NCBI RefSeq assembly: GCF_900543425.1
Contig: NZ_UQRQ01000006.1
Coordinates: 62,001-126,000 of the forward strand
Source: an uncultured Sanguibacteroides sp.
Lineage (GTDB): Bacteria; Bacteroidota; Bacteroidia; Bacteroidales; Marinifilaceae
Length of the DNA: 64,000 nucleotides
Reading direction: 5' to 3'
Below the pieces are notes generated by a model that had not been told where the DNA came from, ran no database searches, and was given only the letters and a program-made list of their open reading frames with translations. Position 1 is the stretch's first letter. Every line of letters starts with the position of its first letter. A program made the translations under genes and the position numbers. Positions 8,614 to 17,233 of the stretch are shown here, piece after piece.

Positions 8614-9624
8614 TTACTTAAGCATTCGTTTCACTTGCCCTGCTACTCTATTGGGGGTAATATCGACCATGCATTTTTGCCAAACCGATTGCTTGCATTT
8701 GCCGTGTCCGTCTTTTGTGCAGGGACGGCAGGGGAGGGGAACCTCCATCACTTTGATCTCTTCTCCCGTCGGGAACCCGAAAGCCGTGGGCCCCATCAGG
8801 GCGATGCCCGGTGTATGAAAAAGATCTGCCGCGTGTAAGAATCCGGTGTCTCCGCTGATAACCAGATTGGATTGCTTGACCAGGTAACAGGATTCCAGCA
8901 AAGAAGTTTTTCCTGCCATATTGTTTACTCGCTCCGGGGCGACGGCTCGGATGGTTTCGCAGAAGGAGTCCGACGGCCCGGCAAGGATGAGGAATTTGTA
9001 TTCCGGGAGGAGTTGTATGATTTGCTGCCAGTAGCCGACGGGCCAGCGTTTCATCTCCCAATTGGCCGATGGGACGAGGGTGATGGTTTGCCTGTCGATC
9101 AGGGGTGTTAAGCGCTTTTCGAAATCGGCCGGGAAATACCAATCGGAATAGTTTGAATCAAAACGGGTAATCCCCCATTGGGCCAAGGGTTTCCGGTAAG
9201 AGGTAATTCCTTTGAAAGGGTTGTCGAATTTGTTGATTCCTAATTTAAACAGTAAAAATCGTTTCCAGCGTTCTTTCTTTCTTAACACGTAATCCGGTTT
9301 CCGGTGCAGCAACTTCCGGCAAGGCGGCAATAGAACCGTCTTCAATAGATTCGACCGGATATTGCTATGTGCATCGTAGAGGTAGTCGAACTGCTCGGCT
9401 TTGAGTTGCCGGGCAATCTTTAAAAGACCTTTTAAGCCGCTTTTCTTATCAAATTCCCATACTTTGTCGATTCTTTTATCCATATGAAGAAAAGAGGCCA
9501 TGTCTTTTCGCGCAATCCAATGAATCTCCGAATCCGGGAAATGATTTTTAATGCCACTGATGACATTCATGCATTGAATGATGTCTCCGATGGAGCTGAA
9601 TCTAATGATAAGAAATTTGGTCAT
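8614..9624 (-). CDS. Glycosyltransferase family 9 (heptosyltransferase-like)
   Basis: The 336-residue protein has the two Rossmann-like halves of GT9 enzymes. The N-terminus IIRFSSIGDIIQC matches the acceptor-domain loop, and the SGDTGFLHAADLF segment with TAFGFPTG matches the nucleotide-sugar site. A Cys-rich C-terminus (CRPCTKDGHGKC, then KCM) is common in this family. GT9 enzymes add heptose or related sugars to lipopolysaccharide core in the cytosol at the inner membrane; the exact sugar cannot be read. It is a single gene, divergent from pssA. A TACTTTTG box on the minus strand at 9642-9649 is a plausible -7 element. Confidence 0.88.
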   Translation of the reverse strand: MTKFLIIRFSSIGDIIQCMNVISGIKNHFPDSEIHWIARKDMASFLHMDKRIDKVWEFDKKSGLKGLLKIARQLKAEQFDYLYDAHSNIRSNLLKTVLLPPCRKLLHRKPDYVLRKKERWKRFLLFKLGINKFDNPFKGITSYRKPLAQWGITRFDSNYSDWYFPADFEKRLTPLIDRQTITLVPSANWEMKRWPVGYWQQIIQLLPEYKFLILAGPSDSFCETIRAVAPERVNNMAGKTSLLESCYLVKQSNLVISGDTGFLHAADLFHTPGIALMGPTAFGFPTGEEIKVMEVPLPCRPCTKDGHGKCKQSVWQKCMVDITPNRVAGQVKRMLK

Positions 9625-9715
9625 GCCCTATAATTTTATGACAAAAGTAATAAAAATGTGATTTATTTAGGGTAAAAAGCACTACTTTCGTACTCGTATT
9701 AAATATCATAGACTT

Positions 9716-10453
9716 ATGAGAAAACAAATTCCGAACCTGATCACCTGCATGAATGTTATTTCCGGAACAATGGCCGTTTTTATGGCGATGTACGATAATT
9801 TATTGGTGGCTGCTTTATTGGTATTGTTGGCCATGGTTTTTGATTTTTTTGATGGATTTGCCGCAAGATTATTGCATGTGAAGTCGGAAATGGGGAAAGA
9901 GTTGGACTCGATGGCTGATATGGTAAGTTTCGGCGTGGTCCCTGCCGTTATGGCTCATTTGTTGATCAAGTTGTCCTTGTTATCCGGAGCTCAGTTTTCG
10001 CCGGATTCCTCTTATTCATGGATCGAGTATGTTTTGATGTATTCCCCCTTGCTTATTCCCGCTTTTTCCGCTTTTCGTTTGGCTAAATTTAATTTGGATA
10101 CTCGTCAGGCCTACTCGTTTATCGGTATGCCGACCCCTGCAAATGCCTTGTTCTGGGTCTGTCTGGTGTTATCTTATTATTGGAATAATGAACTTTTCCC
10201 TTATCTGTGGGGAAATGTTTGGGTACTTTTCGGGTGCGTTATCATTTTGTCCGTGCTATTAGTCGTTGAATTACCCATGTTCTCCTTGAAGATAACTGAT
10301 TTCTCATGGAAAGCCAATCGGATACGTTATCTTTATTTCGGAACGGCTGTACTCTTGGCTATCCTGTTTCAGATCGGCTTTTTGACTTTTCTGATACCCC
10401 TCTATATTCTTTTTTCTCTTGTCGGTTATTGGGCCGGATGGACTACAAAGTAG
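9716..10453 (+). CDS. pssA: CDP-diacylglycerol-serine O-phosphatidyltransferase
   Basis: This 245-residue membrane enzyme makes phosphatidylserine from CDP-diacylglycerol and serine, the first step to phosphatidylethanolamine. The CDP-alcohol phosphotransferase signature is intact: D-x2-D-G-x2-A-R followed by G-x3-D-x3-D (DFFDGFAAR, then GKELDSMAD). The N-terminus IPNLITCMNVISG and about seven hydrophobic segments fit the type II (Bacillus-like) enzyme. No decarboxylase gene is next to it. Its end overlaps the convergent HU-like gene by 11 bp. Confidence 0.93.
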   Translation: MRKQIPNLITCMNVISGTMAVFMAMYDNLLVAALLVLLAMVFDFFDGFAARLLHVKSEMGKELDSMADMVSFGVVPAVMAHLLIKLSLLSGAQFSPDSSYSWIEYVLMYSPLLIPAFSAFRLAKFNLDTRQAYSFIGMPTPANALFWVCLVLSYYWNNELFPYLWGNVWVLFGCVIILSVLLVVELPMFSLKITDFSWKANRIRYLYFGTAVLLAILFQIGFLTFLIPLYILFSLVGYWAGWTTK

Positions 10454-11120
10454 AGAGCGGATCAAATTCTACAAAATCACAATCGGGTGAAATAATGGCG
10501 GGGGCGTGAACGGGCTTCGTCTTCGCTTGAATGGCCGTCGGTTGCAGGTTGCTTGTCTCTGCCTGATGATCCGTCTTGAATATATCCTGTTGTGAAATGA
10601 TTATGATACCCGTGATCATAGCGGCTGAAAGCCCGTATTTGAATAGACGTGTAACCAGATTGCCCGAGTCTGTGTTAATATATTCTGCGCGAATGCTTTT
10701 TTTACCGGAAGGGGAGACCTCGATGGCGTGCATGCCGATCGTATCGGCCAGAAAATTTTGTTCTCCGGGTTCGAATACTATATTGAAACGACGATCCGTG
10801 TAAAAGGTACCGATAGAGCCGAATATTATTTTTTGGTTTTGGTTTAATCGAACTTTTAGTTCTTCGCAAAAAAGTGATAAACGACGTTCTGCTTTTTCGT
10901 AATCGATTTTTTCTTTCCGGGCAATCCAATGGATTAACAGTCCGTCATTTTGCTTCAAATGTTTATTGAACACCACCTTTTTGGAGGGAGGTGTTAAAAT
11001 TCCTGTTTTCGGATGAATGGTGGCCTCTGTGTAATTACCGATAAAGCCACCGAATCCGGGAACTATCACGCAATCATGCAGATAGAGAAGGTCTTCTATG
11101 TGTTCAATATATTTGTACAT
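10443..11120 (-). CDS. CCDC81-type HU-domain protein with one membrane helix
   Basis: The 225-residue product starts with YKYIEHIEDLLYLHDCVIVPGFGGF, diagnostic of the bacterial CCDC81-like HU domain, followed by a second HU-like module (NQKIIFGSIGTFY) to about residue 125. One hydrophobic helix lies near 155-175, then about 50 polar residues. Relatives in Bacteroidota usually end in a peptidoglycan-binding SPOR domain; here none is visible, so this is a short form. DNA or nucleoid binding close to the membrane is inferred from the fold. The 3' end overlaps pssA by 11 bp. Confidence 0.8.
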   Translation of the reverse strand: MYKYIEHIEDLLYLHDCVIVPGFGGFIGNYTEATIHPKTGILTPPSKKVVFNKHLKQNDGLLIHWIARKEKIDYEKAERRLSLFCEELKVRLNQNQKIIFGSIGTFYTDRRFNIVFEPGEQNFLADTIGMHAIEVSPSGKKSIRAEYINTDSGNLVTRLFKYGLSAAMITGIIIISQQDIFKTDHQAETSNLQPTAIQAKTKPVHAPAIISPDCDFVEFDPLSTL

Positions 11121-11248
11121 ACGGCAAAGGTAAGAAAAAAGAATACGAACACAAGGTATTTTTGGGCATTTTGAATTATTATTATTTACTTTGTAGTCTC
11201 TGTAGCGGTGGCTCAGAAAGTTATAAATTGAAAAAAATATATGGTACT

Positions 11249-12265
11249 ATGAAGGTTTTTGTAACGGGCGGAACGGGATATATCGGATCACATACGGTTG
11301 TTGAACTTCAACAAAGGGGTTATGAGGTTGTCATTGCGGATAATTTGATTAATTCTAATCTTCAGGTGTTGGATGGCATCCAAAAAATCACAGGTATTCG
11401 ACCGGAATTTGAGCAGATCGAATTGACGGATCTGGCCGAAACACGAGATTTCTTTGCCCGTCATAGGGATATCGAAGCTATTATTCATTTTGCTGCTTTA
11501 AAAGCGGTAGGAGAATCGGTGAACAAGCCTTTGGAATATTATTATAATAATTTGAATTCTTTGATGAATGTTTTGTTTTGTATGCGGGAATTTGGAGTGA
11601 AATACCTGGTATTTTCTTCTTCTTGTACCGTGTACGGACAAGCTGATATATTGCCCGTTACGGAACAAACTCCTCGAAAAGAGGCCGAATCTCCTTATGG
11701 GAATACGAAAGTAATGAGCGAGGATATTATTCGGGATTTTATGCGGGTAGAACCTTCAATGAGTACATTGGCCTTGCGTTATTTCAATCCGATCGGAGCT
11801 CATCCGACGGCATTTATTGGAGAATTGCCTAATGGCGTTCCTAATAATTTAATTCCTTATTTGACACAAACAGCTATCGGAATACGGGAAGAACTGAGTG
11901 TTTTCGGTAATGATTATAATACTCCCGACGGTTCTCCTTTACGGGATTACATCGACGTTGTCGATTTGGCTAAGGCTCATGTCCTGGCAATCCGACGTTT
12001 GTTGGAGAAGAGGAATAAGGAGAACTACGAGTATTTTAATATCGGTACGGGAAAGGCTCTTTCCGTGCTGGAGGTTATACATGCCTTTGAGAGTGCTACC
12101 GGGATAAAAGTTAACTATAAGATTGTCGGACGCCGGCCTGGCGACGTGGAGAAGGTATGGGCTGATACGACTTTAGCTAATAAAGAGTTGGGCTGGAGGG
12201 CCGAGACTCCGATTGAAGAGACAATGGTGAACGCCTGGAAGTGGCAGAAGAGTTTGGAAAAGTAA
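11249..12265 (+). CDS. galE: UDP-glucose 4-epimerase
   Basis: The product (338 residues from ATG 11249) interconverts UDP-glucose and UDP-galactose with bound NAD, in the cytosol, for galactose use and surface sugars. It is an extended SDR: GGTGYIGSH binds NAD, SSSCTVYG carries the active-site Ser, and YGNTK is the YxxxK pair. Substrate-side motifs ALRYFNPIGAHP and SPLRDYIDVVDLA are typical of GalE. An upstream in-frame ATG at 11162 would add 29 residues that do not fit the family, so 11249 is preferred. The ferredoxin gene follows after 5 bases and is probably in the same operon. Confidence 0.96.
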   Translation: MKVFVTGGTGYIGSHTVVELQQRGYEVVIADNLINSNLQVLDGIQKITGIRPEFEQIELTDLAETRDFFARHRDIEAIIHFAALKAVGESVNKPLEYYYNNLNSLMNVLFCMREFGVKYLVFSSSCTVYGQADILPVTEQTPRKEAESPYGNTKVMSEDIIRDFMRVEPSMSTLALRYFNPIGAHPTAFIGELPNGVPNNLIPYLTQTAIGIREELSVFGNDYNTPDGSPLRDYIDVVDLAKAHVLAIRRLLEKRNKENYEYFNIGTGKALSVLEVIHAFESATGIKVNYKIVGRRPGDVEKVWADTTLANKELGWRAETPIEETMVNAWKWQKSLEK

Positions 12266-12270
12266 TCGGA

Positions 12271-13089
12271 ATGGCGGATAGAGTTATTGCTGTTTATTTC
12301 AGTCCGACGGGCACAACCCAAAAGATCGTGTCTGCTATCGCTTTGGAAATTGCCCGGATACTGGAGGTGCCGGTAGCGTGTTACGACTTTACCCTGCCAA
12401 TGGCCAGATCAACGGTTTTAACTTTGAAAAAAACGGATATTGTGGTGTTGGGAACACCGGTCTACGCCGGACGGGTACCCAATGTTTTATTGAAATATCT
12501 GGCAACCGTAGAAGGTAATGAGGCGATTGGAATACCGGTTGTGTTATTCGGTAACCGGGATTATGACGATGCTTTGATAGAACTCAGGGATATCATGGAG
12601 AGAGCCGGTTTGCATACGATGGCCGCGGCGGCATTTATCGGAGAACACTCCTTTTCGCGTGTGTTGGCCAAGGGGCGTCCGGACGAGAGGGATATGGAAA
12701 CGGCAAGTGCGTTTGTCGTCCGGGTGGTGGAAAAATGTAAGGAAGGATACGATATAAAAGTTTCGGTGGAAGTAAAAGGAATGCCTTACCCCTATCGCGG
12801 TTATTATACTCCCCGGGATCGTAAAGGAAATGCCGTGGATATTCGTAAAGTGAAACCGTTGACTGATGAAAAGTGCAACGATTGCAAATTGTGTGCTCTG
12901 GTTTGCCCTATGGGTTCAATAAGTTATGAAGATGTACGTCTCTTCACGGGGATCTGTATAAAGTGCGGGGCCTGTATAAAAAGATGTCCGACGGGAGCCA
13001 AATATTATGAGGATGCCGGATATCTTTACCATAAACAGGAGTTGGAAGAAGGGTTAAAAGAGAGGCGAGAACCAGAATTATTTCTATGA
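12271..13089 (+). CDS. EFR1-type flavodoxin-ferredoxin fusion protein
   Basis: The 272-residue protein begins with a flavodoxin-like domain (AVYFSPTGTTQKI binds FMN phosphate; VVLGTPVYAGRVP lies around residue 70). It ends with two 4Fe-4S clusters: CNDCKLCALVCP and CIKCGACIKRCP. This architecture is the EFR1 ferredoxin family of anaerobes, an electron carrier of unknown partner. ATG 12271 follows the galE stop closely; a GTG at 12241 inside galE is less likely. It is followed by a long repeat-filled gap. Confidence 0.9.
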   Translation: MADRVIAVYFSPTGTTQKIVSAIALEIARILEVPVACYDFTLPMARSTVLTLKKTDIVVLGTPVYAGRVPNVLLKYLATVEGNEAIGIPVVLFGNRDYDDALIELRDIMERAGLHTMAAAAFIGEHSFSRVLAKGRPDERDMETASAFVVRVVEKCKEGYDIKVSVEVKGMPYPYRGYYTPRDRKGNAVDIRKVKPLTDEKCNDCKLCALVCPMGSISYEDVRLFTGICIKCGACIKRCPTGAKYYEDAGYLYHKQELEEGLKERREPELFL

Positions 13090-13096
13090 ATATAGA

Positions 13097-13345
13097 GATT
13101 AAGAGATAAAAAGATTTACGATTTTGGATTTTAGATTTACGATTTAAAGAAGCAAAAGATTAAAGGATTCAATGATTTAGTGATTCAGTGATTGGGGATT
13201 AAGGGATAAAAGAGATTTACGATTTCGGATTTTAGATTTATGATTTGAAGAATCAAGGGATTAAAGGATTCAGTGATTCAGTGATTGGGGATTAAGAGAT
13301 AAAAGAGATTTACGATTTAAAGAGGGTAAGATCAGAATCTTAATC
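13097..13345. repeat. Degenerate tandem array of an AT-rich ~95-100 bp unit
   Basis: Two and a half units begin with GATTAAG at 13097, 13197 and 13290. Each contains gatttacgattt, ggattttagattta and ggattcagtgatt words. The third unit is cut short by the AT-rich part of the composite repeat. The array shows no spacer structure and no coding potential. Confidence 0.8.
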
Positions 13346-13585
13346 ATAAATCTAAAATCAAAAATTAATTTACAATCTACATTTAAAATTTACAATTGAT
13401 TGAAGGGAAAGGGATAAAAACGAAGGGGCATCAATAGCGAACGGCGAGCGTCGTGTTCGGTTTTCGGAGCGGCTACCCGACGGACGGTCTGAGCGAAGCG
13501 AGTCCCGGAGGGTAGTGAACAAAAATCGTTTACACGACCGACGAGAACGTCCAAGCCCCGAGGGATTATTTCTTGACGATTACAG
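13314..13585 (+). repeat. Composite intergenic repeat, copy A (AT word + GC-rich core)
   Basis: The first part (13314-13379) is an AT-rich word also found at 48366-48443 and 49329-49398. The second part (about 13399-13585) is a GC-rich core of about 175 bp, including gaacggcgagcgtcg, gagcgaagcgagtcccgg and gtccaagccccgag. The same two parts in the same order occur in inverted orientation at 48186-48443. There is no open frame shared between copies, so it looks like a non-coding repeat. It lies between the convergent ends of the ferredoxin gene and glmS. Confidence 0.8.
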
Positions 13586-13668
13586 GATAAGAGATTCAAT
13601 GATTCCGAGATTCGAACTTCAAATCACGGAATCATTGAATTACCCAATCACAGAATCAACTTGTTCTG
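13586..13668. repeat. AT-rich repeat words next to glmS
   Basis: This short tract is made of gattcaatgatt and aatcacggaatc words like those in the other intergenic arrays. Nothing else is seen. Confidence 0.5.
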
Positions 13669-15507
13669 TTATTCTACGGTTACGGATTTCGCCAAATTTC
13701 GCGGCATATCCACGTTGCATCCCCGCATCACGGCAATATGATAGGAGATCAACTGTAATGGAATCACGTTTAGAAGGGGAGAGAGGTATTCAAGTGTCTC
13801 CGGGATCTCGATCACGTGCTCTGCCATTTTCTTTACCTGTACGTCATTATTATTGACTAAGGCGATAACATGGCCTTTGCGGGATTGTACTTCTTTTATG
13901 TTCGATACAATCTTTTCATAAAAGTTATCTTTCGTTGCAATGGCAAATACCGGCATGTTTTCGTCAATAAGGGCGATGGGACCGTGTTTCATTTCTGCCG
14001 CGGGATAACCTTCTGCATGAATGTACGAGATCTCCTTCAATTTCAGGGCTCCTTCCAGGGCAACGGGGAACTGACTGCCCCTTCCCAGGTATATGGCATT
14101 TGTTGAATCTTTATAGGCTTCTGCAATTTTTTTGATCTGCTCGTTTTGGTGTAGAATTTCTTTTATCTTGTCGGGCAGATTATATAGTTCGTGTATGTAT
14201 TTGTGATAACATTCAATAGGTAGCGTTCCTTTCCGGTAGCCGATTTGTAAAGCCATCATGGTTAAAACAGAAATCTGGGCCGTGAACGCTTTTGTAGAGG
14301 CTACTCCGATTTCGGGACCGGCATGCGTGTATACTCCGGCGTGGGTTTCTCTGGCGATACTGGAGCCTACCACATTGCATATGCCCATAACGGTAGCTTC
14401 TTTTTGTTTGGCGAATTTGATGGCTGCAAGCGTGTCTGCTGTTTCTCCGCTCTGGGAGATGGCGATCACGATATCGTCCGGAGTGACTACGGGATTCCTG
14501 TAACGGAATTCAGAGGCGTATTCTACCTCCACGGGAATCCGGGCAAACTCTTCCAGTAGGTATTCTCCTACCAGTCCTGCATGCCAGGAGGTTCCGCATC
14601 CAATAATGATAATACGTTGAGCCCGGATCATTTGAGGGATAATTTCGGAAATACCTCCCAGGTAAATCTCGGAAGCTTCTACGTTAACTCGTCCCCGGAT
14701 GGTATCGTAAATAGAATTTACTTGCTCGTAAATCTCTTTCAACATAAAATGCGGAAAGCCTCCTTTTTCTATTTTTTCAATATCGATATCGATTTGTTGG
14801 ATATTGGGAGTCAGAAGATTGTTTTGTAAGTTCTTAAGAACCATTTCGTCCTTTTTCAACACCGCGATATCATCGTCATTCAGGTAAATCACATTTTTGG
14901 TATACTCTACGATAGGTGTTGCATCCGAAGCCACGAAATATTCATTTTGGCCAACCCCTATTACAAGCGGACTACCTTTTCTCGCCACGATGAGTTTGTC
15001 TTTCTCGTTTTCACACATGACGACCAAGCCGTAGGCTCCGATGACTTTTGTCAAAGCGAGACGTACCGCTATTTCCGCCGAAACTTTTCCTTTCAGGTAG
15101 ATGTATTCGATCAGATTGGCTAATATCTCCGTGTCGGTTTCGCTGGTGAAAACGTATCCTCTTGCCGTTAGTTTTTCCTTCAATAAAGCGTGATTTTCGA
15201 TGATGCCGTTATGGATGATAGAGAAAATACCATTCATAGATGTTTGCGGGTGTGCATTGGCATCATTCGGTTCTCCATGAGTGGCCCAGCGGGTATGTCC
15301 CATTCCGATTGTCGCTTTCGTTTGTTGACCCGTAATATGATTTTCCAGATCGATGACCCGTCCTTTGCATTTGTAAATATTGATTTGCTCGTCGTCCATT
15401 AAGGCAATGCCGGCAGAATCATATCCTCTGTACTCTAATCGTTTTAAACCGTTAATTAAGATTGGATAGGCCTCTCTCGACCCAATATATCCTACGATAC
15501 CACACAT
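13669..15507 (-). CDS. glmS: Glutamine-fructose-6-phosphate aminotransferase (isomerizing)
   Basis: The 612-residue enzyme makes glucosamine-6-phosphate from fructose-6-phosphate and glutamine, the entry step to peptidoglycan and lipopolysaccharide amino sugars. The N-terminal glutaminase starts with MCGIVGYIG, with Cys2 as nucleophile, and holds GHTRWATHG. Two SIS domains follow (GCGTSWHAG and SQSGETADT; then LGRGSQFPVALEGALKLKE), ending in the conserved PRNLAKSVTVE. It lies 44 bases downstream of the GT5-like gene, so both probably share the promoter at 16385-16415. No glmS ribozyme is seen. Confidence 0.97.
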   Translation of the reverse strand: MCGIVGYIGSREAYPILINGLKRLEYRGYDSAGIALMDDEQINIYKCKGRVIDLENHITGQQTKATIGMGHTRWATHGEPNDANAHPQTSMNGIFSIIHNGIIENHALLKEKLTARGYVFTSETDTEILANLIEYIYLKGKVSAEIAVRLALTKVIGAYGLVVMCENEKDKLIVARKGSPLVIGVGQNEYFVASDATPIVEYTKNVIYLNDDDIAVLKKDEMVLKNLQNNLLTPNIQQIDIDIEKIEKGGFPHFMLKEIYEQVNSIYDTIRGRVNVEASEIYLGGISEIIPQMIRAQRIIIIGCGTSWHAGLVGEYLLEEFARIPVEVEYASEFRYRNPVVTPDDIVIAISQSGETADTLAAIKFAKQKEATVMGICNVVGSSIARETHAGVYTHAGPEIGVASTKAFTAQISVLTMMALQIGYRKGTLPIECYHKYIHELYNLPDKIKEILHQNEQIKKIAEAYKDSTNAIYLGRGSQFPVALEGALKLKEISYIHAEGYPAAEMKHGPIALIDENMPVFAIATKDNFYEKIVSNIKEVQSRKGHVIALVNNNDVQVKKMAEHVIEIPETLEYLSPLLNVIPLQLISYHIAVMRGCNVDMPRNLAKSVTVE

Positions 15508-15551
15508 ATACTTATTTTTTTAGACAAACGAAAATGACGTTTGTTATAACA

Positions 15552-16358
15552 TTATCCTATAATTTTGTCAAAGAAATCGGAATATTGGTCGACATACGAC
15601 TCCTCTCCGGGATATTCTAAAATCGGTTTTCCGGATGCTTCCGCGAATGCCTTCAATTCATTTTCGATATCGGGTTGATTGAAAATGATTCCATCAGAAT
15701 ATTGAAACGCCAATTTGTTGATATTCGTGTGAGTAGGTTCCTTCACGAGTGTCAAATCTTTCGGGTATACGCCTTCCGTAATCGCTTTTTCTGCAAATTT
15801 ATGATTTAAGCTCCCTTCGAATTTATCGTTGTACGTCGAAAATACTACTTTTGCTTTTGAGAATACCGGATCATCATGGTATTCTTTTTTTAAATAAAGA
15901 GGTACGAGTGATGTCAACCAGCCTTGACAATAAATTAAATCCGGAGCCCATCTCAGTTTGCGTACGGTTTCGAATACTCCGCGAGCGAAGAATATGGCCC
16001 TTTCATCATTATCGTCAAAAAAATTCCCTTCACTATCGGTAATCACGTGTTTTCTTTGGAAATAATCATCGTTATCGATAAAATAGACCTGCATCCTTGC
16101 TGCTTGTATGGAGGCAACTTTTATGATGAGAGGGTGATCCGTATCATTAATAATTAAATTCATCCCGGAAAGTCTGATCACCTCATGCAGTTGATTGCGT
16201 CGTTCGTTTATACAGCCATATCGAGGCATAAACGTTCTAATTTCTTTTCCTTTGTCTTGAATCCCTTGAGGTAGATACCTGCCGATATTTGCCATTTCCG
16301 ATTCCGGAAGGTACGGAACTATCTCTTGGGAGATAAATAAAACTCTTTTTTTAGCCAT
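15552..16358 (-). CDS. Stand-alone GT5 N-terminal domain (glycogen/starch synthase-like)
   Basis: The product (about 268 residues from ATG 16358) matches only the N-terminal, ADP-glucose-facing half of GT5 starch/glycogen synthases: KRVLFISQEIVPYLPESEMANIG at the start, FMPRYGCINERR, and DLIYCQGWLTSLVPLYLK. The C-terminal nucleotide-binding half is missing, and the usual Lys-x-Gly-Gly near the start is not seen. Short forms like this are common in Bacteroidota, so this is probably not a recent truncation. It may not be catalytic. ATG 16358 is preferred over TTG 16376, because the promoter predicts transcription from about 16380. It is upstream of glmS on the same transcript. Confidence 0.8.
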   Translation of the reverse strand: MAKKRVLFISQEIVPYLPESEMANIGRYLPQGIQDKGKEIRTFMPRYGCINERRNQLHEVIRLSGMNLIINDTDHPLIIKVASIQAARMQVYFIDNDDYFQRKHVITDSEGNFFDDNDERAIFFARGVFETVRKLRWAPDLIYCQGWLTSLVPLYLKKEYHDDPVFSKAKVVFSTYNDKFEGSLNHKFAEKAITEGVYPKDLTLVKEPTHTNINKLAFQYSDGIIFNQPDIENELKAFAEASGKPILEYPGEESYVDQYSDFFDKIIG

Positions 16359-16384
16359 AACTACTACTTTTCCCAAAAATCATA

Positions 16385-16415
16385 CAAAGATAATGATTTA
16401 GGGCGAGATTCCAAA
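16385..16415 (-). promoter_or_regulatory. Consensus promoter of the GT5-glmS operon
   Basis: On the minus strand TTTG (16412-16415) is followed after exactly 19 bp by TATCTTTG (16385-16392). Both boxes match the Bacteroides consensus perfectly. The predicted transcript starts near 16380, about 22 bases before ATG 16358. Confidence 0.75.
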
Positions 16416-16659
16416 ACAAATAAAAAATCAATCCTTAAATTAAACTCTTGAATTAGAGATATATTATGAATTTGCAATAAAAATTTTGCGTTTTCGATGC
16501 TTTTATATATCATTGCAAAACTCTTTTTAGCCTGTAAATTGGGATTAGTATGTATTTGTCTGAAAAATACGGGTATTACGTGGGGTAATTGCTTTTATTT
16601 CCATGTGAAGGCAACTATTTTGAGGGGATGGAAACGGTGATTTGTAGACATTTTTCAAT

Positions 16660-17010
16660 ATGGCACGGCATAACGATTACGGTAAGATTGGAGAGGAAAA
16701 GGTATATTACTTTCTTCTCGAACAGGGGTATGTCGTGTTGGAAAGGAATTGGCGTATCGGGCGCAGAGAGTTGGATTTTATTGCCCTCGACGGTGATGTC
16801 CTTGTGGTGATAGAAGTAAAAACCCGGATGATGCCGGAAGCCTATCCGGAAGAGTTGTTGTCGTTGAAGAAGAAAAAAAATTTATTAGCTGCCGGAGCTG
16901 CTTATCTCACGTGCAAGAATATTCGACGGGAAATTCGTTTTGATTTGATATTGGTGATAGGAGCGGAGATGAAAATAGAACATATCCCCGATGCCGTCGG
17001 CCTGTTTTAG
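16660..17010 (+). CDS. YraN family (UPF0102) endonuclease-like protein
   Basis: The 116-residue protein has the whole UPF0102 pattern: an N-terminal GKIGEEKVYYFLLEQGY, then RNWRIGRRELDFIALDG, and VVIEVKTR, which form the E-x(n)-D-x(n)-E-x-K site of the restriction-endonuclease-like fold. Later KKKNLLAAGAAYL and IRFDLILV are also conserved. The biochemical role is not firmly established; a DNA-binding or nuclease role is inferred from the fold. The gene stands alone in the plus direction. Confidence 0.9.
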   Translation: MARHNDYGKIGEEKVYYFLLEQGYVVLERNWRIGRRELDFIALDGDVLVVIEVKTRMMPEAYPEELLSLKKKKNLLAAGAAYLTCKNIRREIRFDLILVIGAEMKIEHIPDAVGLF

Positions 17011-17200
17011 GTGGGACGAGAAGAATAGAATGCCGGGCTCTTCTGTTTTTAGTGTGTGTGATGTAAAGGATAAGTCAGTTTCCCCGGCATTCTAAAGTGT
17101 CAAAAGGGTACTTGTAAATATCAAAAACTGTGCTAAAACTGTCTACAGGAGTAAAAAAGATCAAATATTCGATATTTGTATCAAATTTAAAGTAATTTGT

Positions 17201-17208
17201 TATCTTTG
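17201..17208 (+). promoter_or_regulatory. -7 box upstream of the OsmC gene
   Basis: TATCTTTG matches TAnnTTTG and lies 25 bp before the ATG. A TTTG at 17175-17178 is 22 bp upstream, slightly farther than the usual 19-20. Confidence 0.45.
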
Positions 17209-17233
17209 AAAATCAAAATTAAAGATAGAGGTT

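Noticed and set aside
8648..9142. Minus-strand frame of 164 codons within the GT9 gene
   Set aside because: It overlaps the GT9 gene in another frame on the same strand; only the GT9 frame shows family motifs.
12241..12270. Longer start (GTG 12241) for the flavodoxin-ferredoxin gene
   Set aside because: It lies inside galE, and ATG 12271 gives a normal flavodoxin N-terminus 5 bases after the galE stop.
13097..13345. CRISPR-like periodic repeat
   Set aside because: Units are about 95-100 bp, degenerate, and show no short constant repeat with unique spacers; no cas genes are present.
15508..15551. glmS ribozyme or riboswitch in the leader
   Set aside because: The gap is only 44 bases and lacks any resemblance to the ribozyme core; glmS is the second gene of its operon.
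16359..16376. TTG start of the GT5-like gene
   Set aside because: The consensus promoter predicts transcription from about 16380, leaving no ribosome-binding space for a start at 16376.
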